Below are positions 22,247 through 29,178 of a DNA stretch of 62,000 bases, piece by piece. The stretch is from NCBI RefSeq assembly GCF_964340395.1, contig NC_135569.1, positions 8,694,040-8,756,039 on the forward strand, written 5' to 3'. The stretch comes from Glandiceps talaboti (taxonomy: Eukaryota; Hemichordata; Enteropneusta; Spengelidae). Position 1 is the first letter of the stretch, and every line of letters starts with the position of its first letter. A program made the position numbers and the translations under genes. The notes beneath the pieces were generated by a model that was not told the origin of the DNA, did not search any database, and saw only the letters and a program-made list of their open reading frames with translations.

Positions 22247-22920
22247 CCACCACCACCACCACCACCACCACCACCACCACCACCACCACCACCACCACCA
22301 CCACCACCATCACGCTATACGACACCCCACCATACTTACCAATGACAACAACTAGCGCAGCTAGAAGTATCAACAAAACAAGGCAGAGAACGACAAAGAA
22401 TATCAATACTGCACGTGGAATCGCTCGTTTTTTGACGTCTGGGGGCGCTGTATCGTATTTTCGCTGGAGAGTAGATGATCGTGAGCCACCTCCTTCTGAA
22501 TCCCAAAAGATACGAACAATTTGTTTGTCTTTTTATTTTTAACAAGTTTCTAAAGGCTAAATCTATATTGAAGACACGAAAAGAATAACCCACATAAAAT
22601 AATGTAACTTTGAAATACTTGATTATCAAATGCAGAAATTATTGACACAATCTGAATTTGAGATGAGGTAAACAGACATTACAACTACTGCTTCACTAAT
22701 TTCACCTAGTTTTGGTGTTTTGTCAGTGGGATACAAAAAGTGCGCAAATAAGAAATGAATTGTACATTTATTTTCCTAGAATTACACTTTTCCGCTGACT
22801 CACAGTAAGATGTCAATAAACTCTTAACTTTACGATTGTTTTGAGTTTACCTTGCGGTGCTGAAAGATCTTTCATATGGATTCCTTCGACTTCGGCTTCG
22901 CTAATTTCTGCGTCGGCCAT
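872..22920 (-). CDS. Teneurin-like type II transmembrane protein, 28 exons, 3' end outside window
   Basis: Teneurins are cell-surface adhesion and signalling proteins with an extracellular EGF stalk and an RHS/YD-repeat shell. The 28 exons listed separately join in a continuous frame of 4,285 nt (1,428 codons plus one base). Order by residue: cytoplasmic tail 1-52; TM helix about 53-76; Ser/Thr-rich stalk to about 137; conserved pre-EGF region 138-248; eight EGF modules 249-513; Cys-rich DCDDPDCC segment 514-594; transthyretin-like fold 595-683; RHS-type insert 684-1107; plug region 1108-1272; NHL propeller from about 1273. YD repeats and C-terminal domains would lie left of position 1. Odd points are a very short cytoplasmic tail, an insert of about 424 residues that I do not know from vertebrate teneurins, and EGF5 keeping all six cysteines. 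The family call is strong; whether this is the orthologue or a divergent paralogue is open, so no symbol is given. Confidence 0.88.
1255..1485. repeat. Interspersed repeat, copy 1 of 3
   Basis: Contains TTTGGCTGAAATTTAATG and ACGACATGATGATCCAATCA; the same order recurs at 2300-2540 and partly at 2575-2640. Confidence 0.75.
2089..2237 (-). CDS. Teneurin-like exon 27: NHL blade
   Basis: Acceptor CATCAG, donor GTAAGT, phases 0-2. It contains [20 protein letters not shown], nearly identical to the teneurin line A-L-A-x-G-P-D-G-S-V-Y-V-G-D-F-N-F-V-R-R. Confidence 0.92.
2300..2640. repeat. Interspersed repeat, copies 2 and 3
   Basis: Same unit as at 1255-1485 (GGCTGAAATTTAAT, CACGACATGATGATCCAATC), followed by a truncated second copy. 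It lies in the intron between exons 26 and 27. Confidence 0.75.
3130..3233 (-). CDS. Teneurin-like exon 26: start of NHL propeller
   Basis: Acceptor TTTCAG, donor GTATTT, phases 1-0. It encodes [20 protein letters not shown], parallel to the teneurin G-I-I-H-K-G-N-G line. Confidence 0.82.
3449..3489. repeat. (CA)n microsatellite
   Basis: Dinucleotide CA tract after a C-rich stretch, in an intron. Confidence 0.95.
3652..3876 (-). CDS. Teneurin-like exon 25: end of plug, entry to propeller
   Basis: Acceptor GTCACAG, donor GTAATA, phases 1-1. It contains [19 protein letters not shown] and [11 protein letters not shown]. The last matches the teneurin line N-L-G-G-W-S-L-N-K-H-H almost exactly. 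Confidence 0.9.
4476..4593 (-). CDS. Teneurin-like exon 24: plug region
   Basis: Acceptor TTACAG, donor GTAACA, phases 0-1. It contains [16 protein letters not shown], the counterpart of the teneurin line F-A-W-N-K-T-D-I-Y-G-Q-K-V-W-G. Confidence 0.86.
4622..5245. repeat. 37-bp minisatellite, about 17 copies
   Basis: Tandem unit with core CAGTGACATCAGACTTTTAT followed by GTACAGTA and a variable CGCC/CACC/TGCC end. It lies wholly inside the intron between exons 23 and 24 and stays clear of the splice sites. Confidence 0.95.
5478..5630 (-). CDS. Teneurin-like exon 23: plug region, conserved strand pair
   Basis: Acceptor CTACAG, donor GTACGA, phases 0-0, 51 codons. [20 protein letters not shown] matches both teneurins (IP-x-S-F-V-R-L-S-Y...PGYK) and bacterial RHS proteins. 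This is where the canonical teneurin alignment resumes after the insert. Confidence 0.86.
5717..5840 (+). mobile_element. Non-LTR retrotransposon remnant, C-terminus of ORF2
   Basis: The plus strand reads [20 protein letters not shown] then [10 protein letters not shown] and a stop. This is the standard C-terminal line of CR1/Jockey-group reverse transcriptase ORFs (W-N-S-L-P-x-x-V-V-x-A-x-S-V-x-x-F-K). The 3' UTR probably continues to about 5990 and includes GACCGATGTGTGAGGGTGCC. Confidence 0.8.
6141..6892 (-). CDS. Teneurin-like exon 22: RHS-type insert, last part, with Gly-Asp repeat and Pro-rich linker
   Basis: 752 nt, acceptor TATTAG, donor GTGAGG, phases 1-0. It begins [20 protein letters not shown], then [14 protein letters not shown], which matches bacterial RHS proteins from memory. 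About 25 Gly-Asp pairs follow (6477-6630), then a Pro/Gly-rich linker with a repeated N-P-G motif. The Gly-Asp tract could be flexible or bind calcium. It is made of hexanucleotide repeats, so its length is probably polymorphic. Confidence 0.8.
6477..6630 (-). repeat. Coding hexanucleotide repeat (Gly-Asp)n
   Basis: About 25 units of GGX-GAY on the minus strand lie inside exon 22. The third bases vary, so the tract is not a fresh pure expansion. Confidence 0.9.
7161..7307 (-). CDS. Teneurin-like exon 21: RHS-type insert, fourth part
   Basis: Acceptor AATAG, donor GTAGGT, phases 1-1. [20 protein letters not shown] continues the same bacterial-type module (Y-Y-D-R-x-x-G-x-W-V-x-S-x-N-G-x-V-I). 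Confidence 0.8.
7748..7857 (-). CDS. Teneurin-like exon 20: RHS-type insert, third part
   Basis: Acceptor CCATAG, donor GTATAA, phases 2-1. It contains [16 protein letters not shown], matching the bacterial RHS line of the form N-F-L-G-F-P-V-G-x-x-V-P-x-G. Confidence 0.78.
8252..8367 (-). CDS. Teneurin-like exon 19: RHS-type insert, second part
   Basis: Acceptor CATTAG, donor GTAAGT, phases 0-2. It reads [10 protein letters not shown]...[17 protein letters not shown]. The segment P-x-x-T-G-Y-T-Y-A-x-E-L is, from memory, a recurring line in bacterial RHS N-terminal regions. Confidence 0.75.
8487..8633 (-). CDS. Teneurin-like exon 18: start of the RHS-type insert
   Basis: Acceptor TGCTAG, donor GTAAGT, phases 0-0, 49 codons. 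The [13 protein letters not shown] segment resembles the beta-strand region ahead of YD repeats in bacterial RHS proteins. I know no counterpart in vertebrate teneurins. Confidence 0.75.
9272..9416 (-). CDS. Teneurin-like exon 17: transthyretin-like fold, second part
   Basis: Acceptor TTTCAG, donor GTAATA, phases 2-0. It begins [20 protein letters not shown] and parallels the teneurin strands FDLVAIGG-SVILIFDRSPF. Confidence 0.85.
9515..9580 (-). repeat. Fragment of the same retrotransposon 3' end, inverted
   Basis: Contains GGGGCACCCTCACACATTGG, the reverse complement of the GTGTGAGGGTGCCC line at 5945-5970. Confidence 0.6.
9823..9942 (-). CDS. Teneurin-like exon 16: transthyretin-like fold, first part
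   Basis: Acceptor CCTTAG, donor GTAAGT, phases 2-2. [20 protein letters not shown] and STITRQDGG match the carboxypeptidase-regulatory/TTR pattern of teneurins (RGQV...PLVGVNVS...TISRQDGSF). Confidence 0.88.
10538..10583. mobile_element. Hairpin microelement with 7-bp target duplication
   Basis: The element at 10545-10576 has arms CTCAGACCACTAAAT and ATTTAGTGGTCTGAG. It is flanked on both sides by TGGTAAA. Confidence 0.8.
10773..10974 (-). CDS. Teneurin-like exon 15: Cys-rich segment after the EGFs
   Basis: Acceptor TTGCAG, donor GTAAGA, phases 1-2. It contains [15 protein letters not shown], the counterpart of LTDCVDPDCC in vertebrate teneurins, then a helical stretch ending before the transthyretin-like fold. 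Confidence 0.9.
11544..11585 (-). CDS. Teneurin-like exon 14: 42-nt microexon
   Basis: Acceptor ATATAAG, donor GTAAGA, phases 1-1, coding for [13 protein letters not shown]. It supplies the Cys and Asp/Asn stretch before DCDDPDCC that teneurins have as LCGDNLDNDGDG. Without it the Cys-rich segment would lose a cysteine. Confidence 0.8.
11748..11852 (-). CDS. Teneurin-like exon 13: EGF module 8
   Basis: Six-cysteine EGF module with the longer Cys3-Cys4 loop ([12 protein letters not shown]) typical of the last teneurin EGF. Phases 1-1, acceptor TTCAAG, donor GTAAGT. Confidence 0.9.
12129..12221 (-). CDS. Teneurin-like exon 12: EGF module 7
   Basis: Six-cysteine EGF module, phases 1-1, acceptor TTTCAG, donor GTAAGT. 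Reads [18 protein letters not shown]. Confidence 0.9.
12490..12835. mobile_element. Fold-back MITE, copy 1
   Basis: Long imperfect inverted repeat: arms carry TATTTATTTTGGATTTTTAA and its complement near the right end, plus CATGGCTTCCTACTTG and CAAGTAGGAAGCCATG. A second copy lies at 14035-14375. Confidence 0.8.
12881..12973 (-). CDS. Teneurin-like exon 11: EGF module 6
   Basis: Six-cysteine EGF module, phases 1-1, acceptor CATCAG, donor GTAAGA. Reads [19 protein letters not shown]. Confidence 0.9.
13160..13280. repeat. Fold-back repeat
   Basis: Inverted arms ACACAAACAGTTTTAGAAAG and CTTTCTAAAACAGTTTGTGT flank an AT-rich centre. Confidence 0.8.
13580..13637. repeat. (CATA)n microsatellite
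   Basis: Tetranucleotide tract in an intron. Confidence 0.95.
13861..13965 (-). CDS. Teneurin-like exon 10: EGF module 5
   Basis: EGF module, phases 1-1, acceptor TTTCAG, donor GTAAGA. All six cysteines are present ([13 protein letters not shown]), whereas vertebrate teneurin EGF5 has Phe or Tyr at the third position. Confidence 0.9.
14035..14375. mobile_element. Fold-back MITE, copy 2
   Basis: Same element as 12490-12835, with the arms ATCGATATTTATTTTGGATT and its complement. Partial copies are at 39020-39110 and 57290-57395. Confidence 0.8.
14500..15690 (-). repeat. Junction-spanning minisatellite: 15 copies of part of EGF4 exon plus its splice donor
   Basis: Fifteen units of about 73-82 bp. 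On the minus strand each unit contains the donor sequence GTAAGTAATG, then AATTGTCATTGT-type sequence, then the coding 3' part of exon 9 up to ACTACAG. The unit therefore spans the exon-intron boundary. Sub-types alternate (TGACTGTTTCC, TGACAATTTTC, TGACCGCTTCC), which suggests turnover by unequal exchange or conversion. Confidence 0.93.
15611..15706 (-). CDS. Teneurin-like exon 9: EGF module 4, source of the adjoining minisatellite
   Basis: Six-cysteine EGF module, phases 1-1, acceptor TTCTTAG, donor GTAAGT at 15610. The 3' part of this exon and its donor are repeated about 15 times to the left. Only this first donor keeps the frame, because reading through any copy gives GT-AAG-TAA. Confidence 0.88.
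16021..16116 (-). CDS. Teneurin-like exon 8: EGF module 3
   Basis: Six-cysteine EGF module, phases 1-1, acceptor CTACAG, donor GTATGT. Reads [20 protein letters not shown]. Confidence 0.9.
16325..16625. mobile_element. Fold-back MITE
   Basis: Arms include GTTCTGGAGAGTCA and TGACTCTCCAGAATC, and ACATGTTTCACATTCATTGT with its imperfect complement. It lies in the intron between exons 7 and 8. Confidence 0.75.
16711..16815 (-). CDS. Teneurin-like exon 7: EGF module 2 with five cysteines
   Basis: Phases 1-1, acceptor TGTAG, donor GTAAGT. The third cysteine is replaced by tyrosine (SGHGYFKDG), leaving one unpaired cysteine. The same replacement in EGF2 of teneurins supports disulphide-linked dimers, so this residue is diagnostic of the family. 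Confidence 0.92.
17040..17146. repeat. (CTCT/CTGT)n microsatellite
   Basis: Pyrimidine-rich TCTC/TCTG tract; open frames across it are artefacts. Confidence 0.95.
17240..17341 (-). CDS. Teneurin-like exon 6: EGF module 1
   Basis: One complete EGF module with six cysteines (spacing C-x3-C...C-x4-C-x-C...C), phases 1-1. Acceptor AACAG, donor GTAAAA. The preceding 2.6-kb intron carries the nested transposon stack. Confidence 0.9.
18440..18673 (+). CDS. Small ORF inside the Harbinger-like element, function unknown
   Basis: 77 codons with a basic N-terminal half and an acidic Ser-rich tail ([12 protein letters not shown]). It may be the relic of an element-encoded protein. I recognise no domain, and it may not be expressed. 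Confidence 0.25.
   Translation: MSIYGQKATTKVSAKSLMKKHLTPRRHLNALQYLVQIDACDDSEEGNSLISLVLDRKKDKSCLTSSDSSESESETQE
18767..19153. mobile_element. Fold-back element nested in the Harbinger-like element
   Basis: The left arm from 18767 (ACAGGTTTTGAAAATTTGAA...) is mirrored by the right arm ending at 19153 (...TTCAAATTTTCAAAACCTGT). A (TA)n tract abuts the right end. The left arm is interrupted by the MULE-like MITE at 18859-19031. Confidence 0.8.
18850..19040. mobile_element. MULE-like fold-back MITE, copy 1 (innermost layer)
   Basis: The element at 18859-19031 begins CAATCTGATTAAAATCCGAT and ends with its complement. It is flanked by AGGTAGAAT and GGGTAGAAT, a 9-bp duplication with one mismatch. 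Confidence 0.75.
19153..19238. repeat. (TA)n microsatellite
   Basis: Pure alternating TA tract of about 85 bp next to the right arm of the fold-back element. Confidence 0.95.
19937..20070 (-). CDS. Teneurin-like exon 5: polybasic site and end of pre-EGF region
   Basis: Acceptor CTAAAG, donor GTAAGT, phases 2-1. The exon opens with RSRKR (first Arg shared with exon 4), then NWLFGVFNG, which matches the teneurin pattern W-Y-L-A-F-Y-N-D-G. Some teneurins are cleaved at a basic site near here, but RSRKR is not a strict R-X-X-R furin match. Confidence 0.82.
20871..21072 (-). CDS. Teneurin-like exon 4: pre-EGF conserved region
   Basis: Acceptor TTCAG, donor GTACAT, phases 1-2. The peptide contains [20 protein letters not shown]. 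It parallels the vertebrate teneurin pre-EGF motif of the form F-G-V-Y-G-R-R-N-x-P-P-T-H-T-Q-F-D, which helps identify the family independently of the EGF repeats. Confidence 0.85.
21192..21643. repeat. (CTGT)n/(TATG)n compound microsatellite
   Basis: About 450 bp of CTGT and TATG tetranucleotides with short interruptions, in the intron between exons 3 and 4. All ORFs across it are simple-repeat artefacts. Confidence 0.95.
21716..21898 (-). CDS. Teneurin-like exon 3: Ser/Thr-rich stalk
   Basis: Acceptor AACAG after a pyrimidine tract, donor GTAATA, phases 1-1. It encodes 61 residues rich in Thr and Ser, a probable O-glycosylated stalk outside the membrane. A nearer AG (CTCCAG) is out of phase with exon 2, which is why the upstream acceptor is used. 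Confidence 0.75.
22100..22311. repeat. (CAT)n/(CAC)n microsatellite beside the TM exon
   Basis: Trinucleotide tract starting about 30 bp downstream (minus sense) of the exon 2 donor. Confidence 0.95.
22340..22495 (-). CDS. Teneurin-like exon 2: basic juxtamembrane segment and TM helix
   Basis: Acceptor TTCAG, donor GTAAGT, phases 1-1. It encodes a Ser/Arg-rich stretch, the basic stop KKR, then an uninterrupted hydrophobic helix ([20 protein letters not shown]). Positive charge on the N-terminal side fits type II (N-in) topology, as in teneurins. A CAT/CAC microsatellite starts about 30 nt beyond the donor. Confidence 0.85.
22851..22920 (-). CDS. Teneurin-like exon 1: start codon and cytoplasmic tail
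   Basis: The ATG at 22920-22918 opens a short acidic peptide ([10 protein letters not shown]...). The donor GTAAAC follows at 22850 and the exon ends in phase 1. The start is chosen because this frame joins the TM exon in phase. An upstream exon with a longer tail cannot be excluded. Confidence 0.7.
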
Positions 22921-24174
22921 CTTTGAAAGGCGTTACTAAAACCACACCTGCTCAAAAAAACACAAAGGACGGTACAGAGGTCATGACACTTTCTCATGAA
23001 TAACTGTTCAAATGATAAAAGATTACTAAGAAATACGGTGTAAAATTAATTGACAGAAGGTCCTGAATCATATTGGCAACGTGCCAGACTTCCTCATTGA
23101 GTCAGTCATTCGATGTCATTCTCGAACATCGTTCTGTAAGCTACAGTATTATGCAAACTGTATAACTTACACTCCGAAAATTGAAAGGCGTTCAACTTGT
23201 TCCCCAAATTATTACACATTGTGTATGTTAGAGATTTATACACTACTAAACACATTATACACCAGTATGACTCATCTGATGACTATGTTTGCTCACATAC
23301 AAGGAGGAAATTTCTCATTGTCTCTGGTTGCCATCTCGCAAGAAATGATGCGAAACACTTTCATTTCGGCATACCTGTAGGGTCAAAATGGGTCCAAAAC
23401 AAAGTGTCTCGGTGTGGAGCTTTTTCTTTTAAAACGAAAATGTGTATCATCATCGGAAACTACAATCAATTTTACAGGTGACACAATTTCTGACTTTAAA
23501 ATGTGGCAAATTGTGATGTACGTACGTTGTTAATTTGTTAGGCCTCTACTTGTCACCTGATTTGCTGATGACTAATTAAACACAGTAATTTATTGGGATA
23601 ATAAGTTTGTTATGATTCTATGTTCGGTGTTTTGCAGACTCTGTGGTAAAAAAACTTAATTCTGTTTGCAAAATCTGCAAGCACATGCGTTGCATGTAGT
23701 ACGCATGCGTAGTATACAGCAGGTACCTAGGTGTAACTTACAGAGAGTCATTGATTACAGAGGTCTTTGTAAGTACATGTAGTGCAGTAATTCATCCTGG
23801 CACACCTGTTAATGGTTTGGTTTCAGACAGCCGATTGAAGTTGCGATATAACCGTCGATAATACAAAGACTAACTGTAATGTTGTAATTCTAAACCACAC
23901 ACCTTCACTTAAAATGTCTAACATACCGTGGCTCAGCAACGTACGTGTTGAAATTCTTACACTCTTTCATTTACAAAGTGGAATGTGGCAAATTGCCATT
24001 TTTTCCTTCGTTTTAGTCGATTTTTTCATTTATTTGAAACTTGTCAAGGTGGACGGTTGATAGAAATTCGTTTACCTACCCCTGTTTATGTACAAGACAC
24101 AGACAAATAATTAACAGAAATACACATAGACAGACGGGTATATAGACAGGCAGACAGACACAGACGGAAGGACG

Positions 24175-24176
<2 letters not shown>

Positions 24177-24240
<64 letters not shown>

Positions 24241-24267
24241 GAGAGAGAGAGAGGCAGACAGGCAGGC

Positions 24268-24308
<41 letters not shown>

Positions 24309-24311
24309 GGC

Positions 24312-24379
<68 letters not shown>

Positions 24380-24380
24380 T
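24177..24380. repeat. (GA)n then (GACA)n microsatellite
   Basis: GA dinucleotides run to about 24252, then GACA/GGCA tetranucleotides. Confidence 0.95.
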
Positions 24381-25747
24381 AAATAACGGAGGGACAAATG
24401 GCATCATGATTTCGCTGTGCACTATTTGATAAATGACAGTTTGATAAATTAATTTCTGATAAATCCCAAATGTGACAAGATAGCATTCTCGCAAACCAGA
24501 GTTATTATTTCTACCACTACATTTCTCCCAGAGGGAGGCTCGTTAAGAACGTTGCCGTAAAACAGGCCGTGGTTTGCGACGATGCAAGATAGTGGTCAAA
24601 TTTAATTTAACATGTAGTCACAGCCTGACCATGACCGTCTGCACGAGTAATTATTGTTCAATGAGTGATCGATCCATTATAGTTTCGTATTCATGGTCAC
24701 AATATAGATCGATCACACTTATCGACATTTTTTCACAATTTAATATTTCTTTTCAGTTATTGTAAAATGGCAAAACAAGTGCCTAACGATATCGTGTGTA
24801 TGTGATTAAATTTTACTGTGTGAACCAGACGTTCAGTACAATATATGTAAACGTTAGATTGAAATAAGATTTCATGACGAATAACATCATATTTGGTGAA
24901 GGGCATTAGTGAGTCACTCCAAACTGTAAATAATGCACGGCCACGAAGGATGCGTCACAACATATTGGGATTAGTGGGACTCGAAGCAGTATTGTCGGGT
25001 CAATGACCTGCCGACCTTATACATATTTGGAGTGATAAATACACCGAGAGGACAGGCTTCATCACTTGTGTTTTACAACATGGCTTTCATGTTTACCATG
25101 TACCATGTTTACATATACAATATACTTTGTTTTCCGTCATTGAAATGTATTTATTTGTATTTGTACACTTTATACAAAATGACAGATAACGACCGTTCCA
25201 TACTCTCATGTTACATGGTAGCACAGTCCATACTAGTATAACGGTAAAGCCAGCATAGAACAGTTTGATAAAGCCTGGCGACCTTACTCTGGATGCCAAC
25301 GTGGTTTCTAAAGTGAGTGGGGTGTAAATCGTAACCATGTTTACGATGGTTCGATACCATTTTGGCATCCAGACTATAGTTATATCCGTGTACCTTTGAG
25401 AAAGTGACATTATAGTTACAATTAATACACAATGTGATTATTAACCTTTGTTAATTAACAGCCTGAAACCTTGTCGATTTCAAGACATGTCACGTGATCG
25501 AGTCCATGGAGACTATTATAAGTACTAAACTCGAAAAAAAACGTAATACCAACTTCCCTTCGCTAAATAAGCACCCTGTAACAGTTATTCGGAGTCCGTA
25601 GAGAGCGGAAAAATACCGTGTCCTCAATACTACAAGACAAGGTCGTCAGGAATTGTGCCTTTGTCAAGACTTCACCCTTTTTCCATGACGACTATAGATA
25701 TCCACAAACCCACAGACGACCGACTGCTCACTAACCCGAAAACATCC

Positions 25748-25862
25748 AATAAGAGAGCCTTCAGTAATTAAAGGGGCGGGGGATATCGAGTCCAGTAAAA
25801 AGTGACAAATCCCCCAATTCCCCAGGCCCCCTCCCCTTGTAATTACTGAAGGCTCCCTAATA
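25748..25862. mobile_element. Short MITE with about 30-bp inverted ends
   Basis: The ends AGAGAGCCTTCAGTAATTA and TAATTACTGAAGGCTCCCT are inverted. G-rich and C-rich runs lie inside them. Both sides carry AATA. Confidence 0.7.
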
Positions 25863-28825
25863 ACACAGTGACTCCACAGAAGGCGAACAATTAATGCCGT
25901 GTCATGAATATACATAATGTACTCACACACAATGTAGCACTCACCAGTGAAATCGAGTCTATGATAGAATCACAACTGGATGGGGAGATGGCCAGGAGTT
26001 AAAACCACAGAAAAGTCCTAAATCGTCCTGACTTTTATTTGCTTTATTTATATTTCATTGTCATTGTCATTGATAGTATTGGAAGTGTATATGCATTGGT
26101 GACATAAACTACGAAGTACGAACTCTGTAACCTATGTAATGATATAGTTGTCATATTTGATTTCTTTTTTAAAACATCTGGGGGTAAGTTTCATACACAT
26201 ATGCGTCATAGTACTATTCGATACCTTACGAGACAATTGATGGTGAGAGAAACTACTATATGGCCTCGTATACTATATACAGGTTACGTACTATGCTACA
26301 AATCTGGGATAAGCCAGAGGATATATACGTCCATTGACAATGTACAAAATCCTATGTATGTACATTATATAATCGAACTCAGCGTACATACGCTGCATGA
26401 ACGTCAAAGTAACCAGTAGTACGAATTAATCATACATGTATGTCATTATGGTACGGTATAAACAGCAATGCTAGACAAGGAACGGTGACTGAACATACGA
26501 GTACATGTACTTACATATGCGACAGATGTGCAAATGGTACTCGCTGTGCTTAGTGCCTCTCTGGTATACACGGAACTTGAGAGTTGAAGACTCTTGTCAC
26601 AAATACATGTATCACTTCGGTAGTACACCTCCGATCCAACGCTGATTTTACACAGTTGTGAGAAATGGTAGTGTCAACATGTACAATCCTTGCGTTGAAT
26701 ATGTCTGGTCAGATAAACTTTCCAGATAAGGTGATAAATATGAACTGTTGACAGTCCTTGGGTGAGGTCAGTTGATAGGACCACTTAGATTTACTAGTAA
26801 GCCACCCTAATTTGTAATTCGCCGAAATACTCAAGGTTCCGATATCAGCTGCAAGACGTGTGGCTCACTCGGATGACACTTTTCCGGTAAAGTTAAGCAG
26901 TCTAATGCTGCTGGGAATGAGGCGAGGTAATTTGTGTCCAGTCTACTAGATCTGTTTTCTTGATGGTTGAGAACACTTGTTGTTTTAAAAGTAGTACTGA
27001 GAATTTGCGACCTTAACACCTAACATCCTATGGAAGGGCCACCAACATCGATTGCCTAGAATACACGCCAGTCATTTGGCCCACAGTAGATAATTCAACT
27101 ATAGATTCTTCAAGATCTCAGACTTCAAGGTAAGTTATCGTGGTATCCTTACCCCCTGGGGTCTTTACATACAAAGGTGCGATGTGTATATCATAGTACA
27201 TGCGATCACTTGAAAAGGTTACATATAACAGTAGCACACGTTGATCTCACACCTCATCAAATCAAGACGAAACGTCTAGTCTCCGTACATTTCTGCATAC
27301 TACTTCAAACATATTGTAAGAGTCCAGATTACGGAAGTAAACTTCATAAAGTGACCTGTAACCTTCATAGAACGGATTATATGAACACAGCAAAGTGATG
27401 TTCGCTTCGTAAAATACTCAGCCAACCAACAAATATAGACTCACTAATATCATACCCTCTCCGCTGTCTATGGCATAACAAAGCAGACGTCTATTATACA
27501 TATTCATTGAACGTAAGTAAACACGTTACGTGAAATGATATAACTGAGTGCCTTTGTAATAGTGTAATGGGAGCCATATCATAGCGTAGAAATAACATAT
27601 ACATACAGATGTACATTTTAAAGATAGATTTCACTTATTGCAAACAGCTGTCAGAATATTATTATTGAAAAAATGTGTACATGTGTATCCCCAACTGTCC
27701 GATGATGAAATTGTTCATCAAACTAATTGTACATGTTCGTTTTAAAAATGTGTTTTGATAGCGATTTTAAAATTTACAATAGCCAGGCTACAGGGCTCTG
27801 ATATTACGGTAACATCACACAATATTGTCCAGGTTGGAGTATTCCCTCTATTAACAATACATGTAATTATTTGACAAACGACACAAGGTGAATTCCCCCT
27901 GTGTCGTGTACTCTATTGACCTAGTCTGATACAGCATTATGCACACATCACGGCATGTACGGTGTACCCCCTAAATGGGCCCACCACGTACTCAACCTCA
28001 GTTTTAGGCGTCCGTCAGTAATGCGATCCGGACAATTTACACCGGGTTAGCGCTAAGATGACCTCCGTGACCCAGGGTAATGGAAGTAACTAATACTGCA
28101 ACACGCTGTGTTTTCCCTACACAAACTACTCGAGGGTATATGCAGAAACCCAATGCGTGTACATGTACGTGTATAGTTATTCCATTAAATATTTCAGCCG
28201 ACGTTAAAAATCGAACATGTCAGGGTCTTCGACCTCGCAATACAAATGTAATGTATTCACAATTCATTGATGGACAGGCAAACGAAAGTGTTGATGTGTG
28301 AATTAACTCTATCGATACTGATGTGTGTTTCATATGACAGATCAGCTGTCCTGTCCTTCTTTGACACCAAACGTGTCTGCACGTTGGTTGTTGTTGTATA
28401 ACTTTAGTTGACCCAGGTTTGGCACATGAAGGTATCTCTCCCTATACATAGTTTCGGACAAGGGGAGGATCTGTTGCTGATCTGTTTCTATGCTCCATGC
28501 TTCCATGCTTGGAGTGACAATGAGCAAGATATGTCTTGAATGTTTCGCTATGTATGTGTGTGCACCAGGTCACGAAGGCATCAAATGTTGCCATGGTGTT
28601 ACGTTGTCATAGTGATACGCTATGCGAACTCTCTCGCATGGTTTCTAGTCATCAGGCAAGAATAGAAATTCCTGTCAAATAACACGAAAAGGTCACGTGT
28701 CAAAATGAGTATTTAGAGTTACAGAAACCATTAATCACATCATAATTACTATCAGGTACTCACTGATGACATCCGTAATGTGAATACAATCGACCGTGAC
28801 TGTAATCTCAGTCGCGTGATTCTAC

Positions 28826-28863
28826 CCTAAACCTCAGACCACTATAGTGGTCTGAGCCTAAAC
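28826..28863. mobile_element. 24-bp perfect-palindrome microelement with 7-bp target duplication
   Basis: The element at 28833-28856 is a perfect palindrome with half-site CTCAGACCACTA. It is flanked on both sides by CCTAAAC. Confidence 0.8.
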
Positions 28864-28905
28864 TAATGAGTGTTCAGTGGCTGCAGGCGTCACGACACAT
28901 CGTAT

Positions 28906-29178
28906 AGTACAGATCCAATCTGATTAAAATCCGATGTAGATGTCGGCTAATCGTTCATTGCTATTTTACCTTCGTTATTTTGCCTGAATTGACCTTCGTA
29001 GTACATGTTTACATTTTTTAGCCTGATCGCCTCCTCTACTGATCATGAAGAGGCGATCAGGCTAAAAAAATGTAAACATGTACCAAGAAGGTCAATTCAG
29101 GCAAAATAACGAAGGTAAAATAGCAATGAACGATTAGCCGACATCTACATCGGATTTTAATCAGATTGAGTACAGATC
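28906..29178. mobile_element. MULE-like fold-back MITE, copy 2, with 10-bp target duplication
   Basis: The element at 28916-29168 has the same termini as copy 1 and is an almost perfect palindrome centred near 29042. AGTACAGATC flanks it exactly on both sides. Duplications of 9-10 bp are typical of Mutator-like elements. Confidence 0.82.

Noticed and set aside
22047-22355. Poly-His, poly-Val and poly-Met reading frames
   Set aside because: All are translations of a CAT/CAC microsatellite. The same applies to 30591-30995, 45301-45745 and the CTGT/GT/GA tracts elsewhere.
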